Shown: positions 26,164 through 35,633 of the stretch, piece after piece
How positions within the stretch are numbered: position 1 is the first letter of the stretch
How the letters are laid out: each line of letters starts with the position of its first letter
Assembly: GCF_001306455.1 (NCBI RefSeq)
Contig: NZ_LGTQ01000005.1
Location: 806,001-870,000, forward strand
Length of the DNA stretch: 64,000 nt
Reading direction: 5' to 3'
Source of the DNA: Jiulongibacter sediminis
GTDB taxonomy: Bacteria; Bacteroidota; Bacteroidia; Cytophagales; Spirosomataceae
Notes under the pieces: generated by a model
Told to the model about the DNA's origin: nothing
The model's input: only the letters and a program-made list of their open reading frames with translations
Databases searched by the model: none
Translations under genes and position numbers: made by a program

Positions 26164-29070
26164 ATGACAATTTACGGAAGAAGCTTTTTAACAGTACGAA
26201 TCTTAATAATGACGCAGTTTTCACTGATTTCCTTTCTATCGAAAGGTCAAATCGTGATAGACTTACCTGTCAACAATTCCGTTTTTCAACGAAATGCTTC
26301 AAATCAGGCTACTATCAATATTGCCGGAAACTATAGCAGTGGTGTGATTAGCTCGGTTCAGGCGAGATTGGTCAGTCCCGGAACGAACTCACCAATTTCG
26401 GGTTTTGACTGGTCAATTATTGATGTTGACCCATCTAAAGGACAGTTCTATGGTTCACTATCGAATGTTCCTGCAGGTTGGTATACTCTGGAAATCAGAT
26501 CAGTAAAATCTGGAACTGTCATTCAATCTACAAGCGTTAACAGAGTTGGTGTTGGAGACGTATTTCTGGCTTTTGGACAATCCAATGCTCAAGGTTATCC
26601 TGGAATTTCAGGACTTCCTGTTTCATCGGAGAAAGTTATTTCACATAATTATATTGATTCCTGCTCTTTTGAAGTTCCGCATTTTCCGGTATTGGGGAAA
26701 ACAACCTCATCCTCCAACATTGGACAGCACGGAATCACTTCGTGGTATTGGGGGAAATTAGGTGATAACTTGGTAAATAATAGCGGGACAGGTGCTACAG
26801 GTATTCCTGTAGCTTTTTTTAATGCCGCATCAGGTGGAGCCTCGGTTCAAAACTTTGTCGATAGCTTCTCGGGAGGAAGTACTATTAATCCTTTCACAGG
26901 ACTTCAGTTTTGTAAAGGAATTAACCCTGACGACACAACAGGGGTCGGCACACCTTATATTACATTTTTAAAAACTATAAGATATTATAATTCGCTTTAT
27001 GGAATTCGTGCTATTCTTTGGTTGCAAGGCGAGTCTGATACGCACCTGGGTACATCCCTTGCCAACTATCAAACAAGGTTATCTTCTATAATCGCCAGAA
27101 CCCGGTCTGATTTCGGAGCGACTATTCCATGGGTAATTTCCCGTACATCCTGGTATCAAACAACAGGGTCAAGTAATGTCTTAAATGGCCAATCAAATCT
27201 ATTGAATACAGGCAATCAAGTCTTTACAGGACCGGTCACCGATGACGTAAACAATACGAATCTCCCCTTCAGTGGTAGCAGAGATTCACCGAATGTTCAT
27301 TTTCAGTCCGGAGGACTTTCAGAAATTGCAAATCGATGGTCTAATTCTTTAACATCGAATATTTACAACAACAGTACTCAATCATTTTATAATCTTTCGA
27401 ATCCCGTAAATCCAAATACAGTTCCTGAGATGACTTACAGCGTGGCGGGAAATAATGTCACCGTTACTGCACCTGGCGGCTATGTTTCATATCGGTGGGT
27501 AACCACAAACAATTATGAAAGTACGGTTGTTTCCACATCACAGTCCCTGACCTCAAGCGGTAATAATACATACCGATGCTTTATGACTAAAGCTAATGGA
27601 CAGATTGTAATGAGTCAAAAGGTGGATATTGGAAAGATTACGAATCAGCAAACAATTCCTTCAAGCTGCTCTGGGTCAGTATATCTTTCTGATTATACTC
27701 CTTACAGTTTACAAAATGATCCTTCTAACGGTCCCATTTCATTCGATCAGTCAAATGGAGGCCCTTCAGATGGAGATGGAACTCAATTAATGATCAATGG
27801 TTTAACCTATTCAAAAGGCCTAGGTGTTTATGGCAGTTCTGAAATCGTCTACAAGGTCACTCCCGGGCTTTACACAAACCTTAGAGCGTCAATAGGAGTA
27901 GATGATGATATCAGCACCGGAGGTTCAGTCATCTTTAAGGTTTATGGTGATAATAATTTATTGTACACCAGCAGCACATTAAGCTCCTCCAATAACGCGG
28001 TTGAAATCAATGTACCCCTATGTTCATACAGGACTATCAAGCTGGTAACAGAAAACTCCGGTGACGGATCAGTAAATGACATGGCTGACTGGGGTAATGT
28101 TAGGTTTACATGTGAATCAATCGGATCTCCCATTTCTTTATCAAACTTTAAGAAAGGTAGCAAATGTCTTGGTCTTGCCTGGTCTGCTCCTGCCTCAGGT
28201 AGTCCGGTTAGCTATGAAGTTTATCTTAATGGAAACCTTGTCACCACTTTAGGGTCAGGAACTCTTAGTTATATTTTTAGTGGTCTATCTCAAAGTACCA
28301 CCTATACCATTGGCGTCAAAGCAGTGTCTTGTTCTGGTGCCAAATCGGCAACCGCGTCATTGTCAGTTCAAACGAATGGTATATTGATTTCTTACTCACC
28401 CAACTTCAATTTTATCTGTATCGGTGATAGTGTTACTCCTGTACTAGATAATCCCGGTGGTATTTTTACCATTACTTCAGGTTCTGAATATGTTAATCAC
28501 TTTAATACAAGCACAGGGAAAATTGTTATCAACGGAAGTGGACCGGTCAATGTCAAATATATAATTGATCAGGGAACGGCCTGCTATGACAGTACAGGTA
28601 CTACTATTTATGGCCAGGTGAAGCCATCGACACCGGTTATTTCTGCTAATATCAACCTGTTAAATACAAAAGATACCCTTGCGTTAACCTCCAACACAAA
28701 TTGCTCACCCTATAATCTGGTTTGGTCAAATGACTCCACGAGCACATCTTTTAAGGTAAAACTGGCTGACACCACAAGCTTTTATGCCAGATGTAAAAAC
28801 TCCTTTTGTTTCAGTAATAGCTCAAATATCATTCAGGCAAAGGTTATACCTGACTGCCCTAACACATTTACTTTAAGTAGTACAGTCTCAGACCTGAACT
28901 ACGGTACCGAAAGCTTTGATTTTTTCGCCAAGAATACGATTTCCGCCGCTAACAAAGTATTCTCAGCCACCGGAGCAATTTTCAGAGCGGGTAAAAGCAT
29001 TCAGCTGACTCCCGGCTTTGAGGCAAGGGCCGGTGCTGTCTTTTCGGCCACTATTCTGGGATGTCCATAG
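26164..29070 (+). CDS. Secreted sialate O-acetylesterase-type SGNH protein with NPCBM, Fn3 and C-terminal anchoring-type module
   Basis: 968 residues with a signal peptide (MTQFSLISFLSKGQ region). Domains in order: a short N-terminal beta domain (30-130); an SGNH/SASA esterase domain (about 130-395) with VFLAFGQSNAQGYPG (nucleophile Ser), WLQGESDTH and DSPNVHF (catalytic Asp/His); an NPCBM-like carbohydrate-binding domain (about 495-645, SKGLGVYGSSEIVYKV); a fibronectin type III domain (about 655-740); Ig-like stretches; and a C-terminal module of about 70 residues bounded by cysteines, with IFRAGKSIQLTPGFEARAG and ending in GCP. That module recurs in two other proteins here. It probably removes acetyl groups from surface or dietary glycans outside the cell. 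Confidence 0.85.
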   Translation: MTIYGRSFLTVRILIMTQFSLISFLSKGQIVIDLPVNNSVFQRNASNQATINIAGNYSSGVISSVQARLVSPGTNSPISGFDWSIIDVDPSKGQFYGSLSNVPAGWYTLEIRSVKSGTVIQSTSVNRVGVGDVFLAFGQSNAQGYPGISGLPVSSEKVISHNYIDSCSFEVPHFPVLGKTTSSSNIGQHGITSWYWGKLGDNLVNNSGTGATGIPVAFFNAASGGASVQNFVDSFSGGSTINPFTGLQFCKGINPDDTTGVGTPYITFLKTIRYYNSLYGIRAILWLQGESDTHLGTSLANYQTRLSSIIARTRSDFGATIPWVISRTSWYQTTGSSNVLNGQSNLLNTGNQVFTGPVTDDVNNTNLPFSGSRDSPNVHFQSGGLSEIANRWSNSLTSNIYNNSTQSFYNLSNPVNPNTVPEMTYSVAGNNVTVTAPGGYVSYRWVTTNNYESTVVSTSQSLTSSGNNTYRCFMTKANGQIVMSQKVDIGKITNQQTIPSSCSGSVYLSDYTPYSLQNDPSNGPISFDQSNGGPSDGDGTQLMINGLTYSKGLGVYGSSEIVYKVTPGLYTNLRASIGVDDDISTGGSVIFKVYGDNNLLYTSSTLSSSNNAVEINVPLCSYRTIKLVTENSGDGSVNDMADWGNVRFTCESIGSPISLSNFKKGSKCLGLAWSAPASGSPVSYEVYLNGNLVTTLGSGTLSYIFSGLSQSTTYTIGVKAVSCSGAKSATASLSVQTNGILISYSPNFNFICIGDSVTPVLDNPGGIFTITSGSEYVNHFNTSTGKIVINGSGPVNVKYIIDQGTACYDSTGTTIYGQVKPSTPVISANINLLNTKDTLALTSNTNCSPYNLVWSNDSTSTSFKVKLADTTSFYARCKNSFCFSNSSNIIQAKVIPDCPNTFTLSSTVSDLNYGTESFDFFAKNTISAANKVFSATGAIFRAGKSIQLTPGFEARAGAVFSATILGCP

Positions 29071-29099
29071 GCCATTGTCTGCCATTTATTTTCAGAAAC

Positions 29100-29150
29100 T
29101 GACAAACTGTCACAATTATTCCAAGGTTTTGGCCTTGGCATATTCATTGA
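29100..29150 (+). promoter_or_regulatory. dnaK upstream control region
   Basis: Three elements in about 50 bases: TGACA-AAC-TGTCA (29100-29112), CCAAGG-6-CCTTGG (29121-29138), and TTGGCA at 29135-29140 followed at the -12 position by TTGA (29147-29150). The last pair has the spacing of a sigma-54 promoter (GG to GA 12 bases apart) but lacks the consensus GC. A standard TAnnTTTG box is not clear. This looks like a dedicated stress-type promoter with an upstream inverted repeat. Confidence 0.45.
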
Positions 29151-29197
29151 TCATTTGCTAACAGATCATTTTTGAAAATAAAAACAACATACATAAC

Positions 29198-31117
29198 ATG
29201 GGAAAAATTATAGGAATTGACTTGGGAACCACCAACTCCTGTGTGGCTGTAATGGAGGGTAATGAGCCGGTAGTAATCGCCAACAGCGAGGGTGCCAGAA
29301 CAACTCCTTCTATCGTGGCTTTTCTGGAGAATGGTGAGAAGAAAGTAGGTGCTCCGGCAAAACGCCAGGCTATTACAAACCCAAAAAATACAATCGCTTC
29401 AGTAAAGCGTTTTATGGGTAAAAAACACTCTGACTGTAGTTCAGAGCTAAAAACTATTGCCTACACTGTAGAAAAAGGTGCCAATGACACTCCACGTGTT
29501 AAAATTGGTGACAGACAATATACACCTCAGGAAATCTCAGCTTTCATTCTTCAAAAAATGAAGCAAACCGCTGAAGATTATCTGGGAACTGAAGTAACAG
29601 AAGCGGTTATTACCGTTCCTGCCTACTTTAACGATTCAGAGCGTCAGGCCACTAAAGAGGCTGGAACTATCGCCGGTCTTGATGTGAAAAGAATTATCAA
29701 CGAGCCTACTGCTGCTGCTTTGGCCTATGGTCTTGACAAACAAGATAAAGATGCCACTGTGGCCGTATTTGACCTTGGTGGTGGTACATTTGACGTCTCT
29801 ATTCTAGAGCTTGGTGACGGAGTTTTTGAAGTAAAATCAACTGATGGTGATACCCACCTTGGTGGTGATGATTTTGATCAGGTGATCATTGAGTGGTTGG
29901 CTGACGAGTTTAAGAAAGATGAGGGCGTTGACCTTCGCCACGATGCTATGGCTCTTCAACGTTTGAAGGAAGCTGCTGAGAAAGCGAAAATGGAGCTTTC
30001 AAGCTCTACGCAGGCCGAAATCAACCTTCCGTACATCTTCCCGGTAGATGGCGTGCCTAAGCACCTTGTTCGTAGCCTTTCGAGAGCGAAGTTTGAGCAG
30101 TTGGCTGATAGCCTGTTCACTCGAATGATGGAACCTTGTAAGCGTGCCATGAAAAATGCAGGCATCTCTAACAGCCAAATCAACGAGGTTATTCTGGTAG
30201 GTGGATCAACACGTATTCCAAGAGTACAGGAAGAAGTTGAGAAGTTCTTCGGTAAGAAACCATCAAAAAGCGTTAACCCGGATGAAGCTGTAGCAATTGG
30301 TGCTGCTATTCAGGGTGGTGTTTTGACTGGTGAAGTGAAGGATATTCTTCTTCTGGATGTTATTCCTCTTTCATTGGGTATTGAGACCATGGGTGGTGTA
30401 TTCACCAAAATGATTGAGGCGAATACAACAATCCCGACAAATAAAGTGGAGACCTTCTCTACTGCGGCTGACAATCAACCTTCTGTGGAACTCCATGTTC
30501 TTCAAGGTGAGCGTCCGATGGCCAATCAGAACAAATCACTAGGTAGATTCCACCTGGATGGTATTCCGCCAGCTCCAAGAGGTGTACCTCAGATTGAAGT
30601 AACTTTCGATGTGGATGCTAACGGTATCCTGAATGTTACGGCCAAAGATAAAGGAACAGGAAAAGAGCAAAATATTCGCATTGAAGCATCCAGTGGACTT
30701 TCTGATGAAGAAATCCAAAGAATGCGTGACGAAGCCAAAGCCAATGAAGAGGCGGATAAACTTGCTAAAGAGAAAGTAGAGAAAGTAAATGCTGCAGACT
30801 CTATGATCTTCTCAACTGAGAAGCAATTGAAAGAGTATGGTGATAAACTTTCTGCTCCAAACAAAGAGGCCATTGAAGCTGCTCTTACCGAGCTAAAAGC
30901 CGCTCATGGTACTCAGGATTTAGCTGCTATTGATGCGGCTATGGAGAAAATCAACGCTGCATGGCAGGCTGCTTCTCAGGAGATATATGCTGCTCAGCAA
31001 GCCGCTGGTGGTGCTGACCCAATGGGTGGAGCCGCTGCAGGTGATGCTCAGGCAAATGCCGGTGCTCCTTCAGATGATGAAGGTGTTACCGACGTAAATT
31101 TTGAAGAAGTAAAATAA
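29198..31117 (+). CDS. dnaK: Chaperone protein DnaK (Hsp70)
   Basis: 639 residues. The actin-like ATPase domain starts with [16 protein letters not shown], followed by [30 protein letters not shown] and the [11 protein letters not shown] motif; the substrate-binding domain follows ([14 protein letters not shown]) and the C-terminal lid ends in an acidic [12 protein letters not shown]. DnaK folds and protects proteins with DnaJ and GrpE, neither of which is adjacent. It is a single gene between two surface-protein genes, with an unusual upstream region and its own terminator. Confidence 0.98.
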   Translation: MGKIIGIDLGTTNSCVAVMEGNEPVVIANSEGARTTPSIVAFLENGEKKVGAPAKRQAITNPKNTIASVKRFMGKKHSDCSSELKTIAYTVEKGANDTPRVKIGDRQYTPQEISAFILQKMKQTAEDYLGTEVTEAVITVPAYFNDSERQATKEAGTIAGLDVKRIINEPTAAALAYGLDKQDKDATVAVFDLGGGTFDVSILELGDGVFEVKSTDGDTHLGGDDFDQVIIEWLADEFKKDEGVDLRHDAMALQRLKEAAEKAKMELSSSTQAEINLPYIFPVDGVPKHLVRSLSRAKFEQLADSLFTRMMEPCKRAMKNAGISNSQINEVILVGGSTRIPRVQEEVEKFFGKKPSKSVNPDEAVAIGAAIQGGVLTGEVKDILLLDVIPLSLGIETMGGVFTKMIEANTTIPTNKVETFSTAADNQPSVELHVLQGERPMANQNKSLGRFHLDGIPPAPRGVPQIEVTFDVDANGILNVTAKDKGTGKEQNIRIEASSGLSDEEIQRMRDEAKANEEADKLAKEKVEKVNAADSMIFSTEKQLKEYGDKLSAPNKEAIEAALTELKAAHGTQDLAAIDAAMEKINAAWQAASQEIYAAQQAAGGADPMGGAAAGDAQANAGAPSDDEGVTDVNFEEVK

Positions 31118-31138
31118 GTTTAAAACTTATTAGAAATA

Positions 31139-31170
31139 GAAGAGCCACTCCAAACAGGGGTGGCTCTTTG
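31139..31170 (+). terminator. Terminator after dnaK
   Basis: AGAGCCACTCC and GGGGTGGCTCT form an 11-bp stem with one G-U pair and an AAACA loop, followed by a short T-rich tail (TTGCTTT); 23 bases past the dnaK stop. Confidence 0.82.
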
Positions 31171-31210
31171 CTTTAGTCATTGTATCTTCACCGCTGCATA
31201 ACCGCCATCT

Positions 31211-33370
31211 ATGAAACTCAGCTACCTCATCGCTTTCTTATATCTTTTTGCATGTCAATACGCCAAGGCACAGTACCAGATCCACTCGCCGGACGGCAAT
31301 TTGAAGCTAACAGTTCATTATGAATCTGACGGAAGTCTCACGTATGAAGTACATTCCTCAAAGACAGGCACAGAGCTTCAGCTTCTTAAAAAATCAAAGC
31401 TGGGTATCACCAGAAATGATTGTGATTTTTATGGTGGATTAAATGTGATCAGTGTTGATTCTACGCTTGAAAGTGAGAGCTACTCTTTGCAAAGCGGAAA
31501 GAAGAAGGAGCTATCCTTTGATTCAAAAACCATGACCATTCAAACCACTAAATGTGGGGTCAACTTTTGGGTCATTTTCAAAATACTTAATAACGGTGTA
31601 GCTTTCAGATACCATTTCCCTGATTCATCAGAAACTGAATATCAGATTGGAAGCGAATATTCAGAATTTGGATTGGCTAACACGAATGGAACGGTCTGGA
31701 TGCAGGAAAACAGCAATAGCTATCCTGTTTACGAAGGTTTTTTCAATGAGGTTTATCCGGGTTCTTCTTCCTCACAAGCATCCGGATTTGTTTTCCCGGC
31801 CCTCATTTCAATTAATGATCATTGGCTTCTTTTAACCGAAACTGATCTGGATAGTAATTTCTACGCTTCTCATTTGTCTCAACATCCGACTGGTGGCTCC
31901 TATAAATTAAGCGGTCCCTACCCTTTTGATGGTGTTTCTCAGTTTGATCAGTTTGCTCATTTTAAAACTCCTATGAAAACACCCTGGCGGGTAGTTACGA
32001 TTGGGAACGAGCTAAATGAGATTGTAGAAAGTAATCTCACCACTGATCTGGCTCAACCGTCGCTCATTTCTGATCAAAGTTATATTGAGACTGGAATTGC
32101 CACCTTTAGTTGGTGGTCCTCTTTTACGAGTTCAAGTTATATCGATTCGATGAGGCATTATGTAGATCTGGCTGCAGACCTCAATTGCCCCTTTTTCACA
32201 ATAGATGCTGATTGGGATAAGATCAGTAATCTTGAAAGTGAACTTCCGCTGTTTGTGGATTATGCTACGTCAAAAGGTGTGAAGTTATGGACCTGGTATA
32301 ATATGGGAGGGCCGCATAATGCCAGTAGTTATGCGAATAATATCACTCCACGAGACAGTATGCATATTGCCCAAACCCGTCGTGACCATCTTCAATGGAT
32401 CAAAAATATGGGTATAGCCGGAATAAAGGTGGACTTTATGATGAGCGATAAACAGGGAATGATACAGTACTATTTAGACATATTAAAAGATGCCGCAGAG
32501 TTGGATCTGATGGTAAACTTTCATGGTGCCACAGCTCCAAGAGGCTGGCAAAGAACCTATCCGAACCTTATGACCGTGGAAGCTGTGGCTGGAGCTGAGG
32601 GTATCTTATTCAACACCAATTTCAGACAACGGTTGGCCAGTCATAATGTGACACTCGCGTTCACCCGAAACGTACTTGGGTCAATGGATTACACACCGGC
32701 TGTACTGGGTCATACTTATCATAATAATGGAGATAATATTGACCATAATTCCACTATTTCACATCAACTGGCTCTACTTACCTTATTTGAATCAGGAATG
32801 AGTCATTTTGCGGATCATTACTCCAGGTTTGAAAATTTGCCTGAAACGGCGAAGGAAATCATTCGTCAAACTCCCGGTGCATGGGATGATACAAAACTTC
32901 TCTCGGGATATCCAGATGAGGAAGTAGTGCTGGCACGTAAATACAAGCACAATTGGTTTATATCAGGCATAAATGGCGAAAATTTCGGCAAAACTGAAAG
33001 CATAGACCTCAGCTTTTTACCCCAGGGCCAATACCGTTTAAGAACAATTAAAGATGGATCATCAAAAGGATTGATAGTAACTGAAAATCAGATCTTTACT
33101 ACTGGAGACAATCTAACTGTTGATATTCTGCCTTATGGGGGATTTACCTTGTTTTTTGAAGCTCTTTGTCTTGAAAATTTAACACTTCAGGATAAAGTAA
33201 CGGAAAGTGCAAACGATCAATATCAGGCGGTAAATATTCAGTCTTTACAGGAGATTGAACAAAACTCCTCACTTAGTCTAAAGGCTGAAAACTCTATTCT
33301 TCTTGAACCCACCTTTTACTCAGAAGCTGGTTCAGTTTTCAAAGCGGAAATAGAAAATTGCGATAATTAA
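31211..33370 (+). CDS. Secreted glycoside hydrolase family 97, retaining type, with C-terminal module
   Basis: 719 residues with a signal peptide (LIAFLYLFACQYAKAQ). The GH97 N-terminal beta domain (about 20-280) starts with IHSPDGNLKLTV; the TIM barrel follows (about 285-560). GIKVDFMM has Asp408 at the nucleophile position and TVEAVAGAEG has Glu457 as acid/base, the arrangement of the retaining alpha-galactosidase-type branch rather than the inverting alpha-glucosidase branch (SusB). A C-terminal beta domain is followed by a cysteine-bounded tail of about 67 residues (SLKAENSILLEPTFYSEAG, ending ENCDN) that matches the end of the esterase two genes upstream. Likely acts on alpha-galactosides or similar glycosides at the cell surface. 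Confidence 0.9.
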   Translation: MKLSYLIAFLYLFACQYAKAQYQIHSPDGNLKLTVHYESDGSLTYEVHSSKTGTELQLLKKSKLGITRNDCDFYGGLNVISVDSTLESESYSLQSGKKKELSFDSKTMTIQTTKCGVNFWVIFKILNNGVAFRYHFPDSSETEYQIGSEYSEFGLANTNGTVWMQENSNSYPVYEGFFNEVYPGSSSSQASGFVFPALISINDHWLLLTETDLDSNFYASHLSQHPTGGSYKLSGPYPFDGVSQFDQFAHFKTPMKTPWRVVTIGNELNEIVESNLTTDLAQPSLISDQSYIETGIATFSWWSSFTSSSYIDSMRHYVDLAADLNCPFFTIDADWDKISNLESELPLFVDYATSKGVKLWTWYNMGGPHNASSYANNITPRDSMHIAQTRRDHLQWIKNMGIAGIKVDFMMSDKQGMIQYYLDILKDAAELDLMVNFHGATAPRGWQRTYPNLMTVEAVAGAEGILFNTNFRQRLASHNVTLAFTRNVLGSMDYTPAVLGHTYHNNGDNIDHNSTISHQLALLTLFESGMSHFADHYSRFENLPETAKEIIRQTPGAWDDTKLLSGYPDEEVVLARKYKHNWFISGINGENFGKTESIDLSFLPQGQYRLRTIKDGSSKGLIVTENQIFTTGDNLTVDILPYGGFTLFFEALCLENLTLQDKVTESANDQYQAVNIQSLQEIEQNSSLSLKAENSILLEPTFYSEAGSVFKAEIENCDN

Positions 33371-33380
33371 AAAACCGTTA

Positions 33381-34769
33381 TCAGGCGGCATTTCGAGCAT
33401 CAGCAAGTAGATAATTATTGAGAAAATTCAGGAGTGTCATCAAATCTTTCTCGTTGGTGATCATCCCAACGGATATCCTCACTGCCCCTCTCTTTCTTTT
33501 TAGCTGCTGTATTTTGGTCACATTATTGATTTCTATAGCATCAAGCAATTCTTTGACTTCAGGCCTTTTCAACTGATGATAACATTCGTCAGCACCGGGA
33601 TTACAAAAACACCCGGTTCTCAGAGAAATATTGAACCTTAAAGCATCTTGTTCAATTTGTTCAAGATCAATTCTTTGTCCTAAAGAATCCAAAATATGAA
33701 AAGCGATCGTATTGCCACGAACCTCCATATCTGAGGGTCCAATGATTTTAATTAACGGACTTCCATTTTGATGTCTTATGTCACTCAAAGCCCCTGTAAA
33801 CTGCCTGCTGTTTTTCTGAATTTGAAGCTGAATTCGGGGCATTCCGATAGATTCAAGGTATTCTAAACCGATCTTCAAAGCGGGAATCTGATTATAATTG
33901 ATCGTACCGTCTTCAAATTTCTCATGGTTTTGATGCAAAGCATAGGTCTGATCATAGGTAGAAGCAACTTTGACTGTACCTCCGGCGAAATAATCTTTTT
34001 GCAGTTTACAGCAGGTTTCTTTTCTGACCAGCAAGCAGCCAATTCCGGTAGGATAACCAAACATTTTGTAGAAGCTAATGCATACAAAATCAGCTGGAAC
34101 ATCTTTGAGGTCTAAAAGATTTGATGGGGTAAAAGCAGCTGCATCCAGCAAAACATAAAATCCTTTTTCTTTGGCTTCTCTCACCATTTGAAGTGAATGC
34201 TTTACACCTGAATAATTACTTTGAGCCGGATAAGCTAAAAGCTTGGTGTCATAATGATCAACCTCCTCCAGAGCCTTTAAAAAATCACTTTTATCTATTT
34301 GCAGGTCTGGTGTCAGCTCCAGAAAATTGACCTTTGCCCCCTTCTTTTGAGCCTTTTCTTTGATACCCAAAACCGAGTTATGATTGTCTTTGCTGAGCAC
34401 AAAAGCACTTTTTTCATCAAACGGAAAACACTCTCCTACAATTTTGAGGGCACCGCTGGCATTGGCTGTAAAAATGCAGTCGTACTCGTCAGTCGCATTG
34501 AAAAAAGACAAAACCTTCTCACGGGTTTCTTCAACCAAAGCTGTAGACAAAGAAGAAGTAGGGTTTATACTATGAGGATTCCCGAAAACGCTCTCACGTA
34601 ATAACTTTTGATGCTTCTCAATTTGCGGAATGGCATAAAGACCACCACCCGTGTAGTCAAGATAGGTGTGAGCCTGTCGGTCTAATTGAGGAAAATCGCG
34701 TTTACGAATGATTTCAAAACTGACTCTGTGTCGTTGAGTTCGGAAAGTAAAAAAGTTTTCAAACATCAT
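33381..34769 (-). CDS. Class V aminotransferase-fold PLP protein (cysteine desulfurase / MoCo-sulfurase-like)
   Basis: 462 residues, cytoplasmic. It has the class V fold with LDYTGGGLYAIP, the PLP lysine in CISFYKMFGYPTGIG (near 240), and a C-terminal RTGCFCNPGADE motif carrying cysteines that could act in sulfur transfer, as in molybdenum cofactor sulfurase N-terminal domains. A second ATG three bases downstream is an alternative start. It may remove sulfur from cysteine to an acceptor, but a desulfurase role is not proven. It ends 10 bases from the convergent GH97 gene. Confidence 0.85.
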   Translation of the reverse strand: MMFENFFTFRTQRHRVSFEIIRKRDFPQLDRQAHTYLDYTGGGLYAIPQIEKHQKLLRESVFGNPHSINPTSSLSTALVEETREKVLSFFNATDEYDCIFTANASGALKIVGECFPFDEKSAFVLSKDNHNSVLGIKEKAQKKGAKVNFLELTPDLQIDKSDFLKALEEVDHYDTKLLAYPAQSNYSGVKHSLQMVREAKEKGFYVLLDAAAFTPSNLLDLKDVPADFVCISFYKMFGYPTGIGCLLVRKETCCKLQKDYFAGGTVKVASTYDQTYALHQNHEKFEDGTINYNQIPALKIGLEYLESIGMPRIQLQIQKNSRQFTGALSDIRHQNGSPLIKIIGPSDMEVRGNTIAFHILDSLGQRIDLEQIEQDALRFNISLRTGCFCNPGADECYHQLKRPEVKELLDAIEINNVTKIQQLKRKRGAVRISVGMITNEKDLMTLLNFLNNYLLADARNAA

Positions 34770-34900
34770 TTTTATGGCTATTTCTTCCCGAAAATGATAT
34801 CAAACTCCGGCCTTTTCAAGTGAAATTGTGTGAATGGAGTAGTTTACTGTACGCATTGCAGTAATTCACGAATCATTCCAGCGTAATTTTACCTATGCTA

Positions 34901-35149
34901 TCAAAGGACAAGATTATTCATTTGCAATCTTGCCTTGAGCTCTGCCATAGAGCCTTCATATTCCCAATAAATCCATCGGCCATAGCCGTAATCAGTGAGA
35001 ATATACTTTTCGCTGATTGATTTGATGCGACCGACCTCGATCAATTTGGTAGAGAAAGAGCTGACCTTTACATCTTCAATAACCTCTTTATTCTCTTCAT
35101 CAAAGCCATGTAGAATTTGATGACTTCCGACTGCTATTTCTATAAACAT
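34901..35149 (-). CDS. Small hypothetical protein, 82 residues
   Basis: 82 residues, ATG start, no signal peptide or membrane segment. Sequence looks like a small mixed alpha/beta domain (MFIEIAVGSHQILHGFDEEN, then EVGRIKSISEKYILTDYGYG). No recognised family. It is divergent from the next small gene with 95 bases between, and is 131 bases upstream of the class V aminotransferase on the same strand. Coding potential is moderate. Confidence 0.5.
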   Translation of the reverse strand: MFIEIAVGSHQILHGFDEENKEVIEDVKVSSFSTKLIEVGRIKSISEKYILTDYGYGRWIYWEYEGSMAELKARLQMNNLVL

Positions 35150-35244
35150 GAATTTTACTGTTGAATTTTGTGGTAAAAATGCATCATTTCCGTCGATCAG
35201 ACTAAAGGAATGATGTTTTCCGGCATGAGAATAAAAAAAGTATC

Positions 35245-35559
35245 ATGACAAATATCAAAGAAGCATACCCTACCCTATCGATTGCACTGGATGATCTTTA
35301 TAAGCGAGGTTATACTACCGATTTTAATCTCTATCAGAAAAGTCATTCCACAAAGGCTTTCCGCGAATTGGAAAGTAATGAATTTGAAATTGTGGAACAC
35401 CACCGTTTTGATGGAATGACAAATGTGGCCGACGAGTCCGTACTCTATGTGATTGAAACCAATAGCGGAATTAAAGGAACCTTAATTGATGCTTATGGAG
35501 TAGATGCCTCTCCTGAACTGGCACAAATTATTCGGGGGATGAATTTTGCCAGGCAGTAA
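35245..35559 (+). CDS. Small conserved protein often misnamed phosphoribosylpyrophosphate synthetase
   Basis: 104 residues with a typical Bacteroidota short-protein sequence (SIALDDLYKRGYTTDFNL, HRFDGMTNVADESVLYVI, KGTLIDAYGVD). Relatives are frequently labelled PRPP synthetase, but at this length no PRPP-synthetase motifs can be present, so that name is unsafe. Function unknown; cytoplasmic. It precedes the GH16 gene by 74 bases. Confidence 0.7.
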   Translation: MTNIKEAYPTLSIALDDLYKRGYTTDFNLYQKSHSTKAFRELESNEFEIVEHHRFDGMTNVADESVLYVIETNSGIKGTLIDAYGVDASPELAQIIRGMNFARQ

Positions 35560-35633
35560 ATTTGAAAATTTTCAATTGGCACTTTGGGATGATTTTCTTT
35601 TAATTTCGGTTTATAAAAGAAAATCCGGAATTA

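Noticed and set aside
35245-35559. Annotation as phosphoribosylpyrophosphate synthetase
   Set aside because: At 104 residues it lacks room for the synthetase fold and none of its motifs are visible; the name is probably inherited.
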